NCBI GenBank assembly: GCA_018261935.1
Contig: JAGTRP010000005.1
Coordinates: forward strand, 1 to 64,000
Direction: 5' to 3'
DNA: 64,000 nucleotides
DNA from: Rhodocyclaceae bacterium
GTDB taxonomy: Bacteria; Pseudomonadota; Gammaproteobacteria; Burkholderiales; Rhodocyclaceae
Part shown: in pieces, positions 9,760-18,621 of the stretch
How positions within the stretch are numbered: the first letter of the stretch is position 1
How the letters are laid out: the number at the start of each line of letters is the position of its first letter
Made by a program: the position numbers and the translations under genes
The notes under the pieces: model-generated
The model's input: the letters and a program-made list of their open reading frames with translations, nothing else
What the model was told of the DNA's origin: nothing
Databases searched by the model: none

Positions 9760-12597
9760 TTAGTACTCGATCTTGCCCAGGGCGGACGCGATCAGTGCCT
9801 TTTGTTGCTCGACGTGCTTGGCCAGGTAGCCCACCGCCGGCGACGAGGAGGCCGGACGGGAGACCAGGAGCAGCTTCTGCTTGCCGCTGATCTGGGCTTC
9901 CAGATGGTGGCGGGAAGCGAACCAGTACCAGGCGCCCTGGTTGCGCGGCTCTTCCTGGCACCAGACGATCTCGGTGGCCTTGGGATACTTGGCCAGCTCC
10001 GCTTCCAGGGAAGCGCCCGGGAACGGGTAGAGCTGCTCCAGGCGGACGATGGCGATGTCCTTGATGCCCTGCTCGCGGCGGGCGGCCAGCAAATCGTAGT
10101 ACACCTTGCCGGAGCAGAGGATCACGCGCTTCACCTTCTTGGCGTCGATCTTGTCGATTTCGCCGATGACGCGCTGGAATTCACCGTTGGCCAGGTCTTC
10201 CAGGGGGGAGGTGGCATCCTTGTGGCGCAGCAGGGATTTGGGCGACATCACCACCAGGGGCTTGCGCTGCATGCGGACGGCTTGGCGGCGCAGCATGTGG
10301 AAGACCTGGGCAGCCGTGGTCGGCACGCAGACTTCCATGTTCATCTCGGCGCAGGCCTGCATGTAGCGTTCCAGGCGGGCGGAGGAGTGCTCCGGACCCT
10401 GGCCCTCATAGCCGTGGGGCAGCAGCATCACCAGACCGCAGGCACGGCCCCACTTGGCCTCGCCGGAGGTGATGAACTGGTCGATGACCACCTGGGCGCC
10501 GTTGGCGAAGTCGCCGAACTGGCCTTCCCAGAGCACCAGCTCGTAGGGGTTGGCGGAGGCGTAGCCGTAGTCGAAGCCCAGGACGGCCTCTTCCGACAGC
10601 ACGGAGTCGAAGCACTGGAACTTGGCCTGCTTCTCCTGCAGGTGCTGCAGGGTGTAGTAGGTGCCCTCGGCCCAGTTCTCGCGGTTCTGGTCGTGGAAGG
10701 CGGCATGGCGGTGGAAGAAGGTGCCGCGGCCCACATCTTCGCCGGACAGGCGGATGCCGTAGCCGGAAACCAGCAGGGAAGCGTAGGCCAGGTTCTCGGC
10801 CATGCCCCAATCCACCGGCAGCTTGCTGTCGCCCATGGCGGCGCGGTCCTCGACGATCTTCTTGACGCGGGAATGGAGCGAGAAGCCCTTGGGCAGGTCG
10901 GTCAGCCGCTGGGTCAGGCGCTGCAGTTCAGCCATCGGCACCCGGGTGTCGCAGGTCTCGATGTACTGCTTGGTCAGGTAGGGCGTCCAGTCGATGGTGT
11001 TGGGATGCTTGTAGCCCGCGATGACCGGGTTGTACAGCAGCTCGCCCCGGTCCAGGTGGTCGCGGTATTCCTTGATCATCTGGTCGGGACCGTCGGCCGG
11101 CAGCACGCCTTCGGCCACCAGCTTGTCGCCATAGAGCCTGCGGGTGCCCGGATGCTGGGAGATCTTCTTGTACATCAGGGGCTGGGTGACCATCGGCTCG
11201 TCCTGCTCGTTGTGGCCGAGCTTGCGGAAGCAGACGATGTCCACCACCACGTCCTTCTTGAAGGTCTGGCGGAACTCGATGGCCAGCTTGGTAACCAGGG
11301 CCACGGCTTCCGGATCGTCGCCATTGACGTGGAAGATCGGGGCATCGGCCATCTTGAAGATGTCCGTGCAGTACAGGGACGAACGGTAGTCCCGGGGGTC
11401 GGAGGTGGTGAAGCCGATCTGGTTGTTCACCACGATATGCAGGGTGCCGCCCGTGCCGTAGCCGCGGGTCTGGGCGAAGTTGAGCATCTCCTGGTTGACA
11501 CCCTGGCCGGCCACGGCGGCGTCGCCGTGGATCAGCACCGGCAGGACCTTGCTCTTGCCTTCTTCGCCGCGACGGACCTGGCGGGCGTAGACAGAACCTT
11601 CCACCACCGGGTTCACGATTTCCAGGTGGGAGGGGTTGAAGGACAGGGTCAGGTGGCAGGGGCCTCCCGGGGTCGAGACATCGGAGGAGAAGCCCAGGTG
11701 GTACTTGACGTCGCCGGCGGAGAGGTCGGAGGCCTTCTTGCCCTCGAACTCGGCGAAGAGCATGGAGGGCGCCTTGCCCAGGGTGTTCACCAGGACGTTG
11801 AGGCGGCCGCGGTGGGCCATGCCGATGACGATCTCGTCCACGCCATTGGCGCCGCCGCAGCGGACGGCCTCGTCCATGGAGACGATGAGGGACTCGCCGC
11901 CTTCCAGGGAGAAACGCTTCTGGCCGACGTACCTGGTGTGCAGGTAGCGTTCCAGGGTTTCAGCGGCGGTGAGGCGCTCCAGCAGGCGCTTCTTCTGGTC
12001 GGGCGTATAGGGCGCGCGGGAGCGGATGGTTTCCAGGCGATCCTGGATCCAGCGCTTCTCGGCGATCTGGGTCATGTACATGTACTCGACCCCGATGGGG
12101 CCGCAGTAGGTCTGCTTGAGGGCTTCCACCAGGTCGCCGAGCTTGGCGTGCTCGGTGCCCATGCGGAAGGAACCGACGTTGAAGCTCTTGTTGAGGTCAA
12201 GATCGGTGAAACCGTAGTAGCCCAGCTCCAGCTCGGGGAGCGACGGGCGGGGCATGCGCTTCAGGGGGTCGAGGTCGGCCCAGCGGGTGCCGAGGAAACG
12301 GTAGGCATTGATCAGCTGCAGGACGGAAACCTGCTTCTGGTCATCGATCGGAGCAGCCGCGGCCTGCGGGCGGAAACCGCCCTCCTTGGCCTGCTCGGCG
12401 AAGGCGGCGACCACCGGCGCGTGGGGAACGTCGCGGGCGACGAAGCCGGGCATCTGGGCCAGCTTGTCGAAATAGTCGCGCCACTCTTCCGGCACCGAGG
12501 CCGGGTTGTCCAGGTAGTTTTCGTAGAGCTCTTCGATGAACGGCGCGTTGCCGCCGAAATACATCGAGTTATCGAACAGTTGCGTCATCGTGGTCAT
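9760..12597 (-). CDS. sucA: 2-oxoglutarate dehydrogenase E1
   Basis: 945-residue ThDP-dependent decarboxylase, the normal length for OGDH E1. The N-terminal segment SMYFGGNAPFIEELYENYLDNP is the E2-binding arm. ThDP motifs include IGMAHRGRLNVLVNTLGK and HGDAAVAGQGVNQEMLN; VVNNQIGFTTSDP and KLGHNEQDEP are diagnostic. The C-terminal half has FDYGYASANPYELVLWEGQFG and LPHGYEGQGPEHSSARLER. The ATG at 12597 has GAGG 8 nt upstream; a GTG three codons earlier is the alternative. A strong terminator separates it from gltA, so a separate promoter is expected in the 100 nt upstream. Confidence 0.97.
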   Translation of the reverse strand: MTTMTQLFDNSMYFGGNAPFIEELYENYLDNPASVPEEWRDYFDKLAQMPGFVARDVPHAPVVAAFAEQAKEGGFRPQAAAAPIDDQKQVSVLQLINAYRFLGTRWADLDPLKRMPRPSLPELELGYYGFTDLDLNKSFNVGSFRMGTEHAKLGDLVEALKQTYCGPIGVEYMYMTQIAEKRWIQDRLETIRSRAPYTPDQKKRLLERLTAAETLERYLHTRYVGQKRFSLEGGESLIVSMDEAVRCGGANGVDEIVIGMAHRGRLNVLVNTLGKAPSMLFAEFEGKKASDLSAGDVKYHLGFSSDVSTPGGPCHLTLSFNPSHLEIVNPVVEGSVYARQVRRGEEGKSKVLPVLIHGDAAVAGQGVNQEMLNFAQTRGYGTGGTLHIVVNNQIGFTTSDPRDYRSSLYCTDIFKMADAPIFHVNGDDPEAVALVTKLAIEFRQTFKKDVVVDIVCFRKLGHNEQDEPMVTQPLMYKKISQHPGTRRLYGDKLVAEGVLPADGPDQMIKEYRDHLDRGELLYNPVIAGYKHPNTIDWTPYLTKQYIETCDTRVPMAELQRLTQRLTDLPKGFSLHSRVKKIVEDRAAMGDSKLPVDWGMAENLAYASLLVSGYGIRLSGEDVGRGTFFHRHAAFHDQNRENWAEGTYYTLQHLQEKQAKFQCFDSVLSEEAVLGFDYGYASANPYELVLWEGQFGDFANGAQVVIDQFITSGEAKWGRACGLVMLLPHGYEGQGPEHSSARLERYMQACAEMNMEVCVPTTAAQVFHMLRRQAVRMQRKPLVVMSPKSLLRHKDATSPLEDLANGEFQRVIGEIDKIDAKKVKRVILCSGKVYYDLLAARREQGIKDIAIVRLEQLYPFPGASLEAELAKYPKATEIVWCQEEPRNQGAWYWFASRHHLEAQISGKQKLLLVSRPASSSPAVGYLAKHVEQQKALIASALGKIEY

Positions 12598-12663
12598 ATG
12601 CGTCACCTCGGGGGTGTTTTCTTTTCTCTTGGGGAGCGGATCCTCAAAAGGGGGTCCGCGGGT

Positions 12664-12690
12664 AAAAAAAGGGCGGCCTCGCGGCCGCCC
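12664..12690 (-). terminator. strong intrinsic terminator after gltA
   Basis: On the minus strand GGGCGGCC pairs perfectly with GGCCGCCC across a 4-nt GCGA loop and is followed by seven T. It lies 10 nt beyond the gltA stop, splitting sdh-gltA from sucA-odhB-lpdA at the transcript level. Confidence 0.92.
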
Positions 12691-12699
12691 CTTCCTTTC

Positions 12700-13998
12700 T
12701 TAGCCGCGTTTCGCCAAGGGAACAACGTCGCGCTTGGCAGCGCCGATGTACAGCTGACGCGGACGACCAATCTTGTACTCGGGATCGGTGATCATTTCTT
12801 CCCACTGGGTCATCCAGCCCACGGTCCGGGCCAGGGCGAAGATGCAGGTGAACATGGAGGTCGGGATGCCCAGGGCCTTCTGGACGATGCCGGAGTAGAA
12901 GTCCACGTTCGGGTAGAGCTTCTTCTCCACGAAGTACGGATCTTCCAGGGCGATCTTTTCCAGTTCCATGGCCAGCTTGAACAGGCGATCGTTTTCCAGG
13001 CCGAGTTCGGTGAGAACTTCGTTGCAGACCTTGCGCATGAGCTTGGCGCGGGGGTCGAAGTTCTTGTACACGCGGTGGCCGAAGCCCATGAGCTTGAAGG
13101 AGTCGTTCTTGTCCTTGGCGCGGGCGATGTACTCGCCGACGCGGGAGACGTCGCCAATCTCTTCCAGCATGTTGAGGCAGGCTTCGTTGGCGCCGCCGTG
13201 GGCAGGGCCCCACAGGCAGGCGATGCCGGCGGAGATGCAGGCGAAGGGGTTGGCGCCGGAGGAGCCGGCCAGACGCACGGTGGAGGTGGAGGCGTTCTGT
13301 TCGTGGTCGGCGTGGAGGGTGAAGATGATGTCCAGGGCACGGACCAGCACCGGATTCGGCTTGTATTCCTCGCAGGGGGTGCCGAACATCATATGCATGA
13401 AGTTGGCGGTGTAGTCGAGGTCGTTGCGCGGGTACATGAAGGGCTGGCCCATGGAGTACTTGTAGGCCATGGCAACGATGGTCGGCATCTTGGCGACGAT
13501 GCGGTTGAAGCTGATGCTGCGGTGCTCGGCGTCGGAGAAGTCCATCGCCTCGTGGTAGAAGGCGGACAGGGCGCCGACCACACCGACCATCACGGCCATC
13601 GGGTGCGCATCGCGGCGGAAGCCCTGGAAGAGCTTCACCAGCTGCTCATGCACCATGGTGTGGTTCTTGATGGTCTTTTCGAAGGTGGTCTTCTGGGTCT
13701 GGCTCGGCAGTTCGCCGTTCTTCAGGAGGTAGGCCACTTCAAGGAAGTTGCACTGCTCGGCCAGCTGCTCGATGGGGTAGCCGCGGTACAGCAGCTCGCC
13801 CTTGTCGCCGTCGATGAAGGCGATCTTGGATTTGCAGCTGGCGGTGGAAAGGAAACCCGAGTCGTAGGTAAACAGACCGGTCTTCCCGCCCAGGGTACGA
13901 ATGTCGATACAGTCGTTGCCATGGGTCGGGGACATGATCGGGAATTCGACGGGAGCCTGTCCATCGATATTCAGGGTTGCCTTGCGTTCGGTCGTCAT
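12700..13998 (-). CDS. gltA: citrate synthase (type II, hexameric-type)
   Basis: 432 residues, condensing oxaloacetate and acetyl-CoA. All three catalytic residues are visible: His in [16 protein letters not shown], His in [13 protein letters not shown], and Asp in [16 protein letters not shown], with [14 protein letters not shown] between them. The N-terminal beta domain (TFTYDSGF-like segment [16 protein letters not shown]) marks the gram-negative NADH-sensitive type. The start at 13998 has GGGAAG upstream. It lies 75 nt after sdhE; the gap holds an imperfect inverted repeat GGTAAACC/GGGTTACC. It is a useful reference for the degenerate citrate-synthase-like pair at 36-38 kb. Confidence 0.98.
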   Translation of the reverse strand: MTTERKATLNIDGQAPVEFPIMSPTHGNDCIDIRTLGGKTGLFTYDSGFLSTASCKSKIAFIDGDKGELLYRGYPIEQLAEQCNFLEVAYLLKNGELPSQTQKTTFEKTIKNHTMVHEQLVKLFQGFRRDAHPMAVMVGVVGALSAFYHEAMDFSDAEHRSISFNRIVAKMPTIVAMAYKYSMGQPFMYPRNDLDYTANFMHMMFGTPCEEYKPNPVLVRALDIIFTLHADHEQNASTSTVRLAGSSGANPFACISAGIACLWGPAHGGANEACLNMLEEIGDVSRVGEYIARAKDKNDSFKLMGFGHRVYKNFDPRAKLMRKVCNEVLTELGLENDRLFKLAMELEKIALEDPYFVEKKLYPNVDFYSGIVQKALGIPTSMFTCIFALARTVGWMTQWEEMITDPEYKIGRPRQLYIGAAKRDVVPLAKRG

Positions 13999-14073
13999 AG
14001 AGTCTTCCCTTTACAGGTGTTGGTTGCACTGCCGATAAAACCGGTAAACCATAAGATAGATGGGTTACCTTAC

Positions 14074-14316
14074 TTAACTCTTACGCAACAGGGCCACGAT
14101 CGGCGCCAGGCGAGGGTCTTCGCACTCGGCCTGGCCGCTGATCAGGTACCACAGGTCGTGATCTTCCATATCCGCGAGTTCCACGAACACCTGCTGCTGC
14201 TCCTCGCTCAACTGGTCGAACCGCTCGTCCAGGAAGCGCGTCAGCGCGATGTCCAGTTCCAGCAGGGCACGCCGGCTGCAGCGCCAGCGCAGGCGTCCGT
14301 AGTCCTCGCGTTTCAT
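14074..14316 (-). CDS. sdhE: FAD assembly factor SdhE
   Basis: 80-residue all-helical protein that promotes covalent flavinylation of SdhA. The family core is clear: MKREDYGRLRWRCSRRALLE, then LDIALTRFLDERFDQL, and the EDHDLWYLISG segment. The usually invariant RGxxE motif reads RALLE here, with Gly replaced by Ala. The ATG overlaps the sdhB stop (TGATG), so translation is coupled and stoichiometry with the complex is likely. The length is typical. Confidence 0.93.
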   Translation of the reverse strand: MKREDYGRLRWRCSRRALLELDIALTRFLDERFDQLSEEQQQVFVELADMEDHDLWYLISGQAECEDPRLAPIVALLRKS

Positions 14317-15026
14317 CAGACTGCCCGGCGGACCATCATGTCCTTGATCTTGCCGATGGCCTGGGTCGGGTTGAGACCCTTCGGGCACACGTCAACGCAG
14401 TTCATGATGGTGTGGCAGCGGAACAGGCGGTACGGGTCCTCGAGGTTGTCGAGGCGCTCGTTGGTCGCCTGGTCGCGGGTATCGGCCAGGAAGCGGTAGG
14501 CCGCCAGCAGGCCGGCCGGGCCCACGAACTTGTCCGGGTTCCACCAGAAGGAGGGGCAGGACGTGGAGCAGCAGGCGCACAGGATGCACTCGTAGAGGCC
14601 GTTCAGTTCTTCCCGATCCTCCGGCGACTGCAGGCGCTCCCGCTCGGGAGCGGGGTCGTTGTTGACCAGATAGGGCTTGATCGAATGGTACTGCTTGAAG
14701 AACTGGGTCATATCCACGATCAGGTCGCGGATGACCGGCAGGCCGGGCAGCGGGCGCAGGACGACGGGCTGCTTGAGGCCGTCGATATCGGTCAGGCAGG
14801 CCAGGCCGTTCTTGCCGTTGATGTTCATGGCGTCGGAACCGCAGACGCCCTCGCGGCAGGAGCGGCGATAGGCGATGGTGTCGTCCTTGGCCTTGAGTTT
14901 GGTCAGCGCGTCCAGCAGCTTGCGGTCGGTGGGCTCGAGTTCCACCGAAATGTCCTGCATGTAGGGCGCGTCGTCCTTGTCCGGATCGTAGCGGTAGATG
15001 CTGAATTGAATGGTACGTTTGCTCAT
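14316..15026 (-). CDS. sdhB: succinate dehydrogenase iron-sulfur subunit
   Basis: 236 residues with three Fe-S cluster motifs. The [2Fe-2S] site is CREGVCGSDAMNINGKNGLA plus the following Cys. The [4Fe-4S] site is CILCACCSTSCPSFWWNPD, and the [3Fe-4S] site is CHTIMNCVDVCPKGLNP. It passes electrons from the SdhA FAD to ubiquinone in the membrane anchor. It starts 12 nt after sdhA and overlaps sdhE, all within sdhCDABE. Confidence 0.97.
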   Translation of the reverse strand: MSKRTIQFSIYRYDPDKDDAPYMQDISVELEPTDRKLLDALTKLKAKDDTIAYRRSCREGVCGSDAMNINGKNGLACLTDIDGLKQPVVLRPLPGLPVIRDLIVDMTQFFKQYHSIKPYLVNNDPAPERERLQSPEDREELNGLYECILCACCSTSCPSFWWNPDKFVGPAGLLAAYRFLADTRDQATNERLDNLEDPYRLFRCHTIMNCVDVCPKGLNPTQAIGKIKDMMVRRAV

Positions 15027-15038
15027 TCTGGACTCCGA

Positions 15039-16826
15039 TTAGTACGAGCGCGTCTTGAGCTCGATGGTCTCGACGGACAGGGGCTTCATATTGACCGGCT
15101 TGTAGACGATCTTGTTGCCTTCCTGCGGGAAGAACAGGGTGTGCTTGAGCCACTCCTTGTCGTTCCGGCCGTTCGGGAATTCCGGGGTATCCGGGGCATC
15201 GTCGCGGACGTGGGCGCCGCGGGATTCCTTGCGGGCCTCGGCGGAGATCATGGTCGCCTTGGCCACTTCGATCAGGTTTTCCAGTTCGAGGGCTTCGGTA
15301 CGGGCCGTGTTCCAGGCCATGGACTTGTCCTTGATCTCCAGTTCGTGCGCAGCCTTTTCGATCTCGAGAATCTTGTCGACACCCTTCTTGAGCATGTCGC
15401 CGAAACGGAACACGCCGGCATGATCCTGCATGCAGCGGCGCATGGCGAGGCCGGTCTCGTAGACGTTGGCGCCGCCCTTGCGGTTGTCGAGGGCGCTGAT
15501 CCGGGCCAGCGACTGTTCGGCCGCACCCTGGGGCAGTTCCCGGTGAGCCTTGCCAGCCTTGAGATCCTCGACAGCGGAGTCGCCGGCAGACTTGCCGAAG
15601 ACCAGGAGGTCGAGCAGCGAATTGGTACCGAGGCGATTGGCGCCGTGCACCGAGGCACAGCCGCATTCGCCAGCCGCATAGAAGCCCGGCACGACGGAAG
15701 CCAGATCATCGCCCTTGGGCACGACAACCCGTCCGGTGTAGTTGGTCGGGATGCCGCCCATCTGGTAGTGGGCGGTCGGAACCACCGGCAGCGGCTCCTT
15801 GATGCAATCCACGCCGGCGAACTGGATGCCGATTTCACGAATGCCCGGCAGGCGCTTCATGATGGTGGCCGGATCGAGGTGGGTGATGTCGAGCAGGATG
15901 TAATCCTTGTTCACACCGCAGCCGCGACCTTCCTTGATTTCGGTCGCCATGGCGCGGGAAACCACGTCACGTGAGGCCAGATCCTTGGCGTTCGGGGCGT
16001 AACGCTCCATGAAGCGTTCCTTGCTGCTGTTCCGCAGGATGCCGCCTTCGCCGCGCACGCCTTCGGTAATCAGCACGCCGGCACCGGCGACACCGGTGGG
16101 GTGGAACTGCCAGAACTCCAGATCTTCCAGGGGGATACCAGCCCGGGCCGCCATGCCCAGACCATCACCAGTATTGATGAAGGCATTGGTGGAAGAATTG
16201 AAGATGCGGCCGGCACCGCCGGTGGCGAAAATGGTGGCGCGGGAGTGGAAAATCACCACCTGGCCGGTTTCCATTTCCATGGCGGTGACGCCGACCACAG
16301 CGCCTTCGGCGTCGCGAATCAGGTCGAGAGCCATCCACTCCACGAAGAACTGGGTGTTGGCCTTGACGTTGCGCTGATAGAGCGCATGCAGCATGGCGTG
16401 GCCGGTACGGTCGGCCGCCGCACAGGAGCGGCGCACCGGCTTCTCGCCGAAGTTGGACATGTGGCCGCCGAACGGGCGCTGGTAGATCTTGCCGTTGTCG
16501 GTCCGATCGAAGGGCATGCCGTAGTGCTCGAGCTCGACCACGACTTCATTGGCGGCCTTGCACATGTATTCGATCGAATCCTGGTCGCCGAGCCAGTCGG
16601 AACCCTTGATCGTGTCGTACATGTGCCAGTGCCAATGATCTTCCTCGGAGTTGCCGAGGGAAGCGGCGACACCACCCTGGGCGGCGACGGTATGGGAACG
16701 GGTCGGGAAGACCTTGGAGAGGACGGCCGTCTTCAGGCCGGCTTCGGACAATTGAATGGCGGAACGCAGACCGGCACCACCGGCACCGACGATGACCGCA
16801 TCAAACTTCAGAACAGGAATACTCAC
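15039..16826 (-). CDS. sdhA: succinate dehydrogenase flavoprotein subunit
   Basis: 595-residue flavoprotein oxidising succinate to fumarate. It has the N-terminal Rossmann motif FDAVIVGAGGAGLRSAIQL, the covalent-FAD histidine context PTRSHTVAAQGGV, the substrate-site HPTGVAGAGVLITEGVRGEG, and ASVHGANRLGTNSLLDLLVF. The C-terminal RGAHVRDDAPDTPEF is family-typical. It follows sdhD by 2 nt. Confidence 0.98.
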   Translation of the reverse strand: MSIPVLKFDAVIVGAGGAGLRSAIQLSEAGLKTAVLSKVFPTRSHTVAAQGGVAASLGNSEEDHWHWHMYDTIKGSDWLGDQDSIEYMCKAANEVVVELEHYGMPFDRTDNGKIYQRPFGGHMSNFGEKPVRRSCAAADRTGHAMLHALYQRNVKANTQFFVEWMALDLIRDAEGAVVGVTAMEMETGQVVIFHSRATIFATGGAGRIFNSSTNAFINTGDGLGMAARAGIPLEDLEFWQFHPTGVAGAGVLITEGVRGEGGILRNSSKERFMERYAPNAKDLASRDVVSRAMATEIKEGRGCGVNKDYILLDITHLDPATIMKRLPGIREIGIQFAGVDCIKEPLPVVPTAHYQMGGIPTNYTGRVVVPKGDDLASVVPGFYAAGECGCASVHGANRLGTNSLLDLLVFGKSAGDSAVEDLKAGKAHRELPQGAAEQSLARISALDNRKGGANVYETGLAMRRCMQDHAGVFRFGDMLKKGVDKILEIEKAAHELEIKDKSMAWNTARTEALELENLIEVAKATMISAEARKESRGAHVRDDAPDTPEFPNGRNDKEWLKHTLFFPQEGNKIVYKPVNMKPLSVETIELKTRSY

Positions 16827-16828
16827 GC

Positions 16829-17176
16829 TTACAGCCTCCAGAGAATCGTAGCAGCCCAGCCGCTGTAGCCCACCAGCGCGACGATGGTCAGCACATGCAG
16901 GGTCAGACGCAGACCCGTCGGCTTGACATAGTCCATCCAGATGTCCCGCACGCCGATCCAGGCGTGGTAGAACAGGCTGACGAAGAAGAGGAAGGTCACG
17001 AACTTGATGAAGCCATTGGCAAAGACCGCCTGCCAGGCCTCGAAGCTGTTCGGACGCAGGGCAAGCAGCACGGCCGCCATCATGACGGTGTAAACGGCCA
17101 TCAGAACGGCGGTGGCGCGCTGGGCGATCCAGTCCTTGAGACCGTAATGGGCGCCGACAACGATGCGATTGATCAC
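16829..17176 (-). CDS. sdhD: succinate dehydrogenase membrane anchor subunit
   Basis: 115 residues with three predicted transmembrane helices: TAVLMAVYTVMMAAVLLAL, FIKFVTFLFFVSLFYHAWIG and LHVLTIVALVGYSGWAATIL. The His in FYHAWIGVRDIWMDYVK is the likely heme b ligand, followed by the quinone-site Asp/Tyr segment. I chose the GTG at 17176 because it overlaps the sdhC stop as GTGA, is preceded by a G-rich site and gives the conserved start INRIVVGAHYGLKDW; a GTG 15 nt upstream is less likely. Confidence 0.92.
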   Translation of the reverse strand: MINRIVVGAHYGLKDWIAQRATAVLMAVYTVMMAAVLLALRPNSFEAWQAVFANGFIKFVTFLFFVSLFYHAWIGVRDIWMDYVKPTGLRLTLHVLTIVALVGYSGWAATILWRL

Positions 17177-17559
17177 AGCAGAACCCCCCACAGAACCAGG
17201 GTGAGCGGAATGCTCACAACCAAGACCGCAGCCGCGGACTTGCGGGCGGACTGAAGATCGATGCCGACATGAAGGTCAAGCAGCAGGAAGCGGATGCCGG
17301 CACAGAAGTGGTGAACATAGGCCCAGATCAAGCCGGCGAGAATGACCTTGGCCGGCAGGGTGGCGAAGAGCGACTGGAAGGTCGCAAAGGTTTCCGGCGA
17401 GGTCAGGCTGGCGCCAAACAACCAGAGCAGGACCGGCAGGCACAAAAACAGGCCAGCTCCGCTCACCCGGTGCAGAATGGAAACCTTGCCGGGCAATGGC
17501 AACCTGATGGTAGTCAAGTCCAAATTCTTTGGACGTTTCTTGATGGTCATTTCTGCCAT
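17173..17559 (-). CDS. sdhC: succinate dehydrogenase cytochrome b556 subunit
   Basis: 128 residues, three transmembrane helices. The Sdh_cyt signature RPKNLDLTTIRLPLPGKVSI followed by LHRVSGAGLFLCLPVLLWLF is present, including the quinone-site Ser/Arg. The second signature HHFCAGIRFLLLDLHVG supplies the heme ligand. The ATG at 17559 has GAGGG 8 nt upstream; an ATG at 17550 is the alternative. It is the first gene of sdhCDABE; the promoter lies in the 130 nt between it and the GntR gene. Confidence 0.94.
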   Translation of the reverse strand: MAEMTIKKRPKNLDLTTIRLPLPGKVSILHRVSGAGLFLCLPVLLWLFGASLTSPETFATFQSLFATLPAKVILAGLIWAYVHHFCAGIRFLLLDLHVGIDLQSARKSAAAVLVVSIPLTLVLWGVLL

Positions 17560-17615
17560 GAACGTCATCCCTCGCGTCAAGATGCGGTTATCCGCTTGTA
17601 TGAAAAAGAGCCGTA

Positions 17616-17642
17616 ATTATACATTACAAACATACCCAAATC
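17616..17642 (-). promoter_or_regulatory. putative sdh promoter
   Basis: On the minus strand a perfect -10 TATAAT (17621-17616) lies about 55 nt before sdhC. A weak -35 (GATTTG, 17642-17637) is 15 nt upstream, shorter than ideal. The -10 is the main support. Confidence 0.45.
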
Positions 17643-17689
17643 TGCTGCAAACCCCTACTGACGGCCTAATCCGCCCGTACTAATCAGCC

Positions 17690-18445
17690 TCAACCCAACT
17701 CGTTCAGATAGTGATGCCGACGGGTGCAATACAGCCCGCGGCGCCATTCGACCGGCTTGTTGCCATAGGTGAAGGTGGTGCGCTCCACGAGGAGCAGCGC
17801 CGCCCCATCCTCCACGCCGAGCAGACTGGCGCTGTGGGCATCGGCCGCCACCGCCCGCAGGCGTTCCTCGGCCCGGATCATGCGAACGCCGTAGTCGCTC
17901 TCGAACATGCTGTAAAGGGAGCGGTCACTGGCCTTGAGGCGCTCCAGGGTCAGCCCCTGGAAAAGCTCGCCCACCAGGTAGATGTAGTCGAGGACCACCG
18001 GCTCGGAACCGAAGCGCAGCAGGCGCTCCATGACCACCACCGGATCCCCGGCCTGGATTCCCAGCACCCGGGCCACCTCCGGGGAGGCCTCCAGCCAGTC
18101 GCAGGTCAAGGGCTCGCTGGTGGAATGGGCCTGGTCGCCGTCGTCCGGCACCAGGCGCAGAAAGCGATAATAGGAACGGGGGTCGTTGTGGGTAGCGACA
18201 AAAGTACCCTTCCCCTGGCGCCGCACCAGGAGATTCTCCGCCGCCATCTCGTCGATGGCTTTCCTGACGGTTCCCTGGCTGACATTGAAGCGACCGGCCA
18301 GCTCGGCCTCGCTGGGAATCGCATCGCCCGGTCTCCATTCGCCCGCCTCAAGGCTCTTGATCATGAAATCCTTGATCTGGCGGTAGAGGGGACTGAAGGT
18401 CGGCGACGGCGACCGGGAGACTGGACGGGAAATTTCGCTGTTCAT
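17690..18445 (-). CDS. GntR-family (HutC/UTRA) transcriptional regulator
   Basis: 251 residues. The N-terminal winged helix (about 20-90) has SPLYRQIKDFMIKSLEAGEW, IPSEAELAGRFNVSQGTVRK and LVRRQGKGTFVATH. The C-terminal UTRA ligand-binding domain (about 100-245) has VVMERLLRFGSEPVVLDYIY and LLLVERTTFTYGNKPVEWRR. It lies divergent from mdh and upstream of sdhC, so it probably controls TCA genes; a palindrome between it and mdh is the likely operator. The start at 18445 has GGAGG but only a short spacer; ATG at 18463 is the alternative. The ligand is unknown. Confidence 0.88.
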   Translation of the reverse strand: MNSEISRPVSRSPSPTFSPLYRQIKDFMIKSLEAGEWRPGDAIPSEAELAGRFNVSQGTVRKAIDEMAAENLLVRRQGKGTFVATHNDPRSYYRFLRLVPDDGDQAHSTSEPLTCDWLEASPEVARVLGIQAGDPVVVMERLLRFGSEPVVLDYIYLVGELFQGLTLERLKASDRSLYSMFESDYGVRMIRAEERLRAVAADAHSASLLGVEDGAALLLVERTTFTYGNKPVEWRRGLYCTRRHHYLNELG

Positions 18446-18490
18446 GACCTCCAATTTCAGCATATTTTGATTCTTTCGTCTATCAAATGT

Positions 18491-18506
18491 TGTCTTATAT
18501 AAGACA
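18491..18506. promoter_or_regulatory. perfect 16-bp palindrome, probable GntR operator
   Basis: TGTCTTATATAAGACA is its own reverse complement. It sits between the GntR gene and mdh, centred about 18 bp upstream of the mdh -35 and about 53 bp from the regulator start. A related split inverted repeat occurs before acnB (31775-31801). Confidence 0.7.
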
Positions 18507-18515
18507 GATGACGGA

Positions 18516-18544
18516 TTGACAGCCCCCCCTTGAGCTTCTAAGAT
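18516..18544 (+). promoter_or_regulatory. mdh promoter (sigma-70 type)
   Basis: Consensus -35 TTGACA (18516-18521), 17-nt spacer, -10 TAAGAT (18539-18544). The predicted start is about 70 nt before the mdh ATG. Confidence 0.75.
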
Positions 18545-18621
18545 TCCGCGTCTCTTGCGCACACCATGCCTGCGCCCGAGTCCAATAACTTCAACCACCC
18601 AGTCTCAGACAGGAGCGACAC

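Noticed and set aside
6994-14499. A plus-strand frame open for 2501 codons across the TCA block
   Set aside because: It is the antisense shadow of lpdA, odhB, sucA and gltA, a product of strong GC-rich codon bias; the translation is low-complexity Gly/His/Asp-rich and has no recognisable domain.
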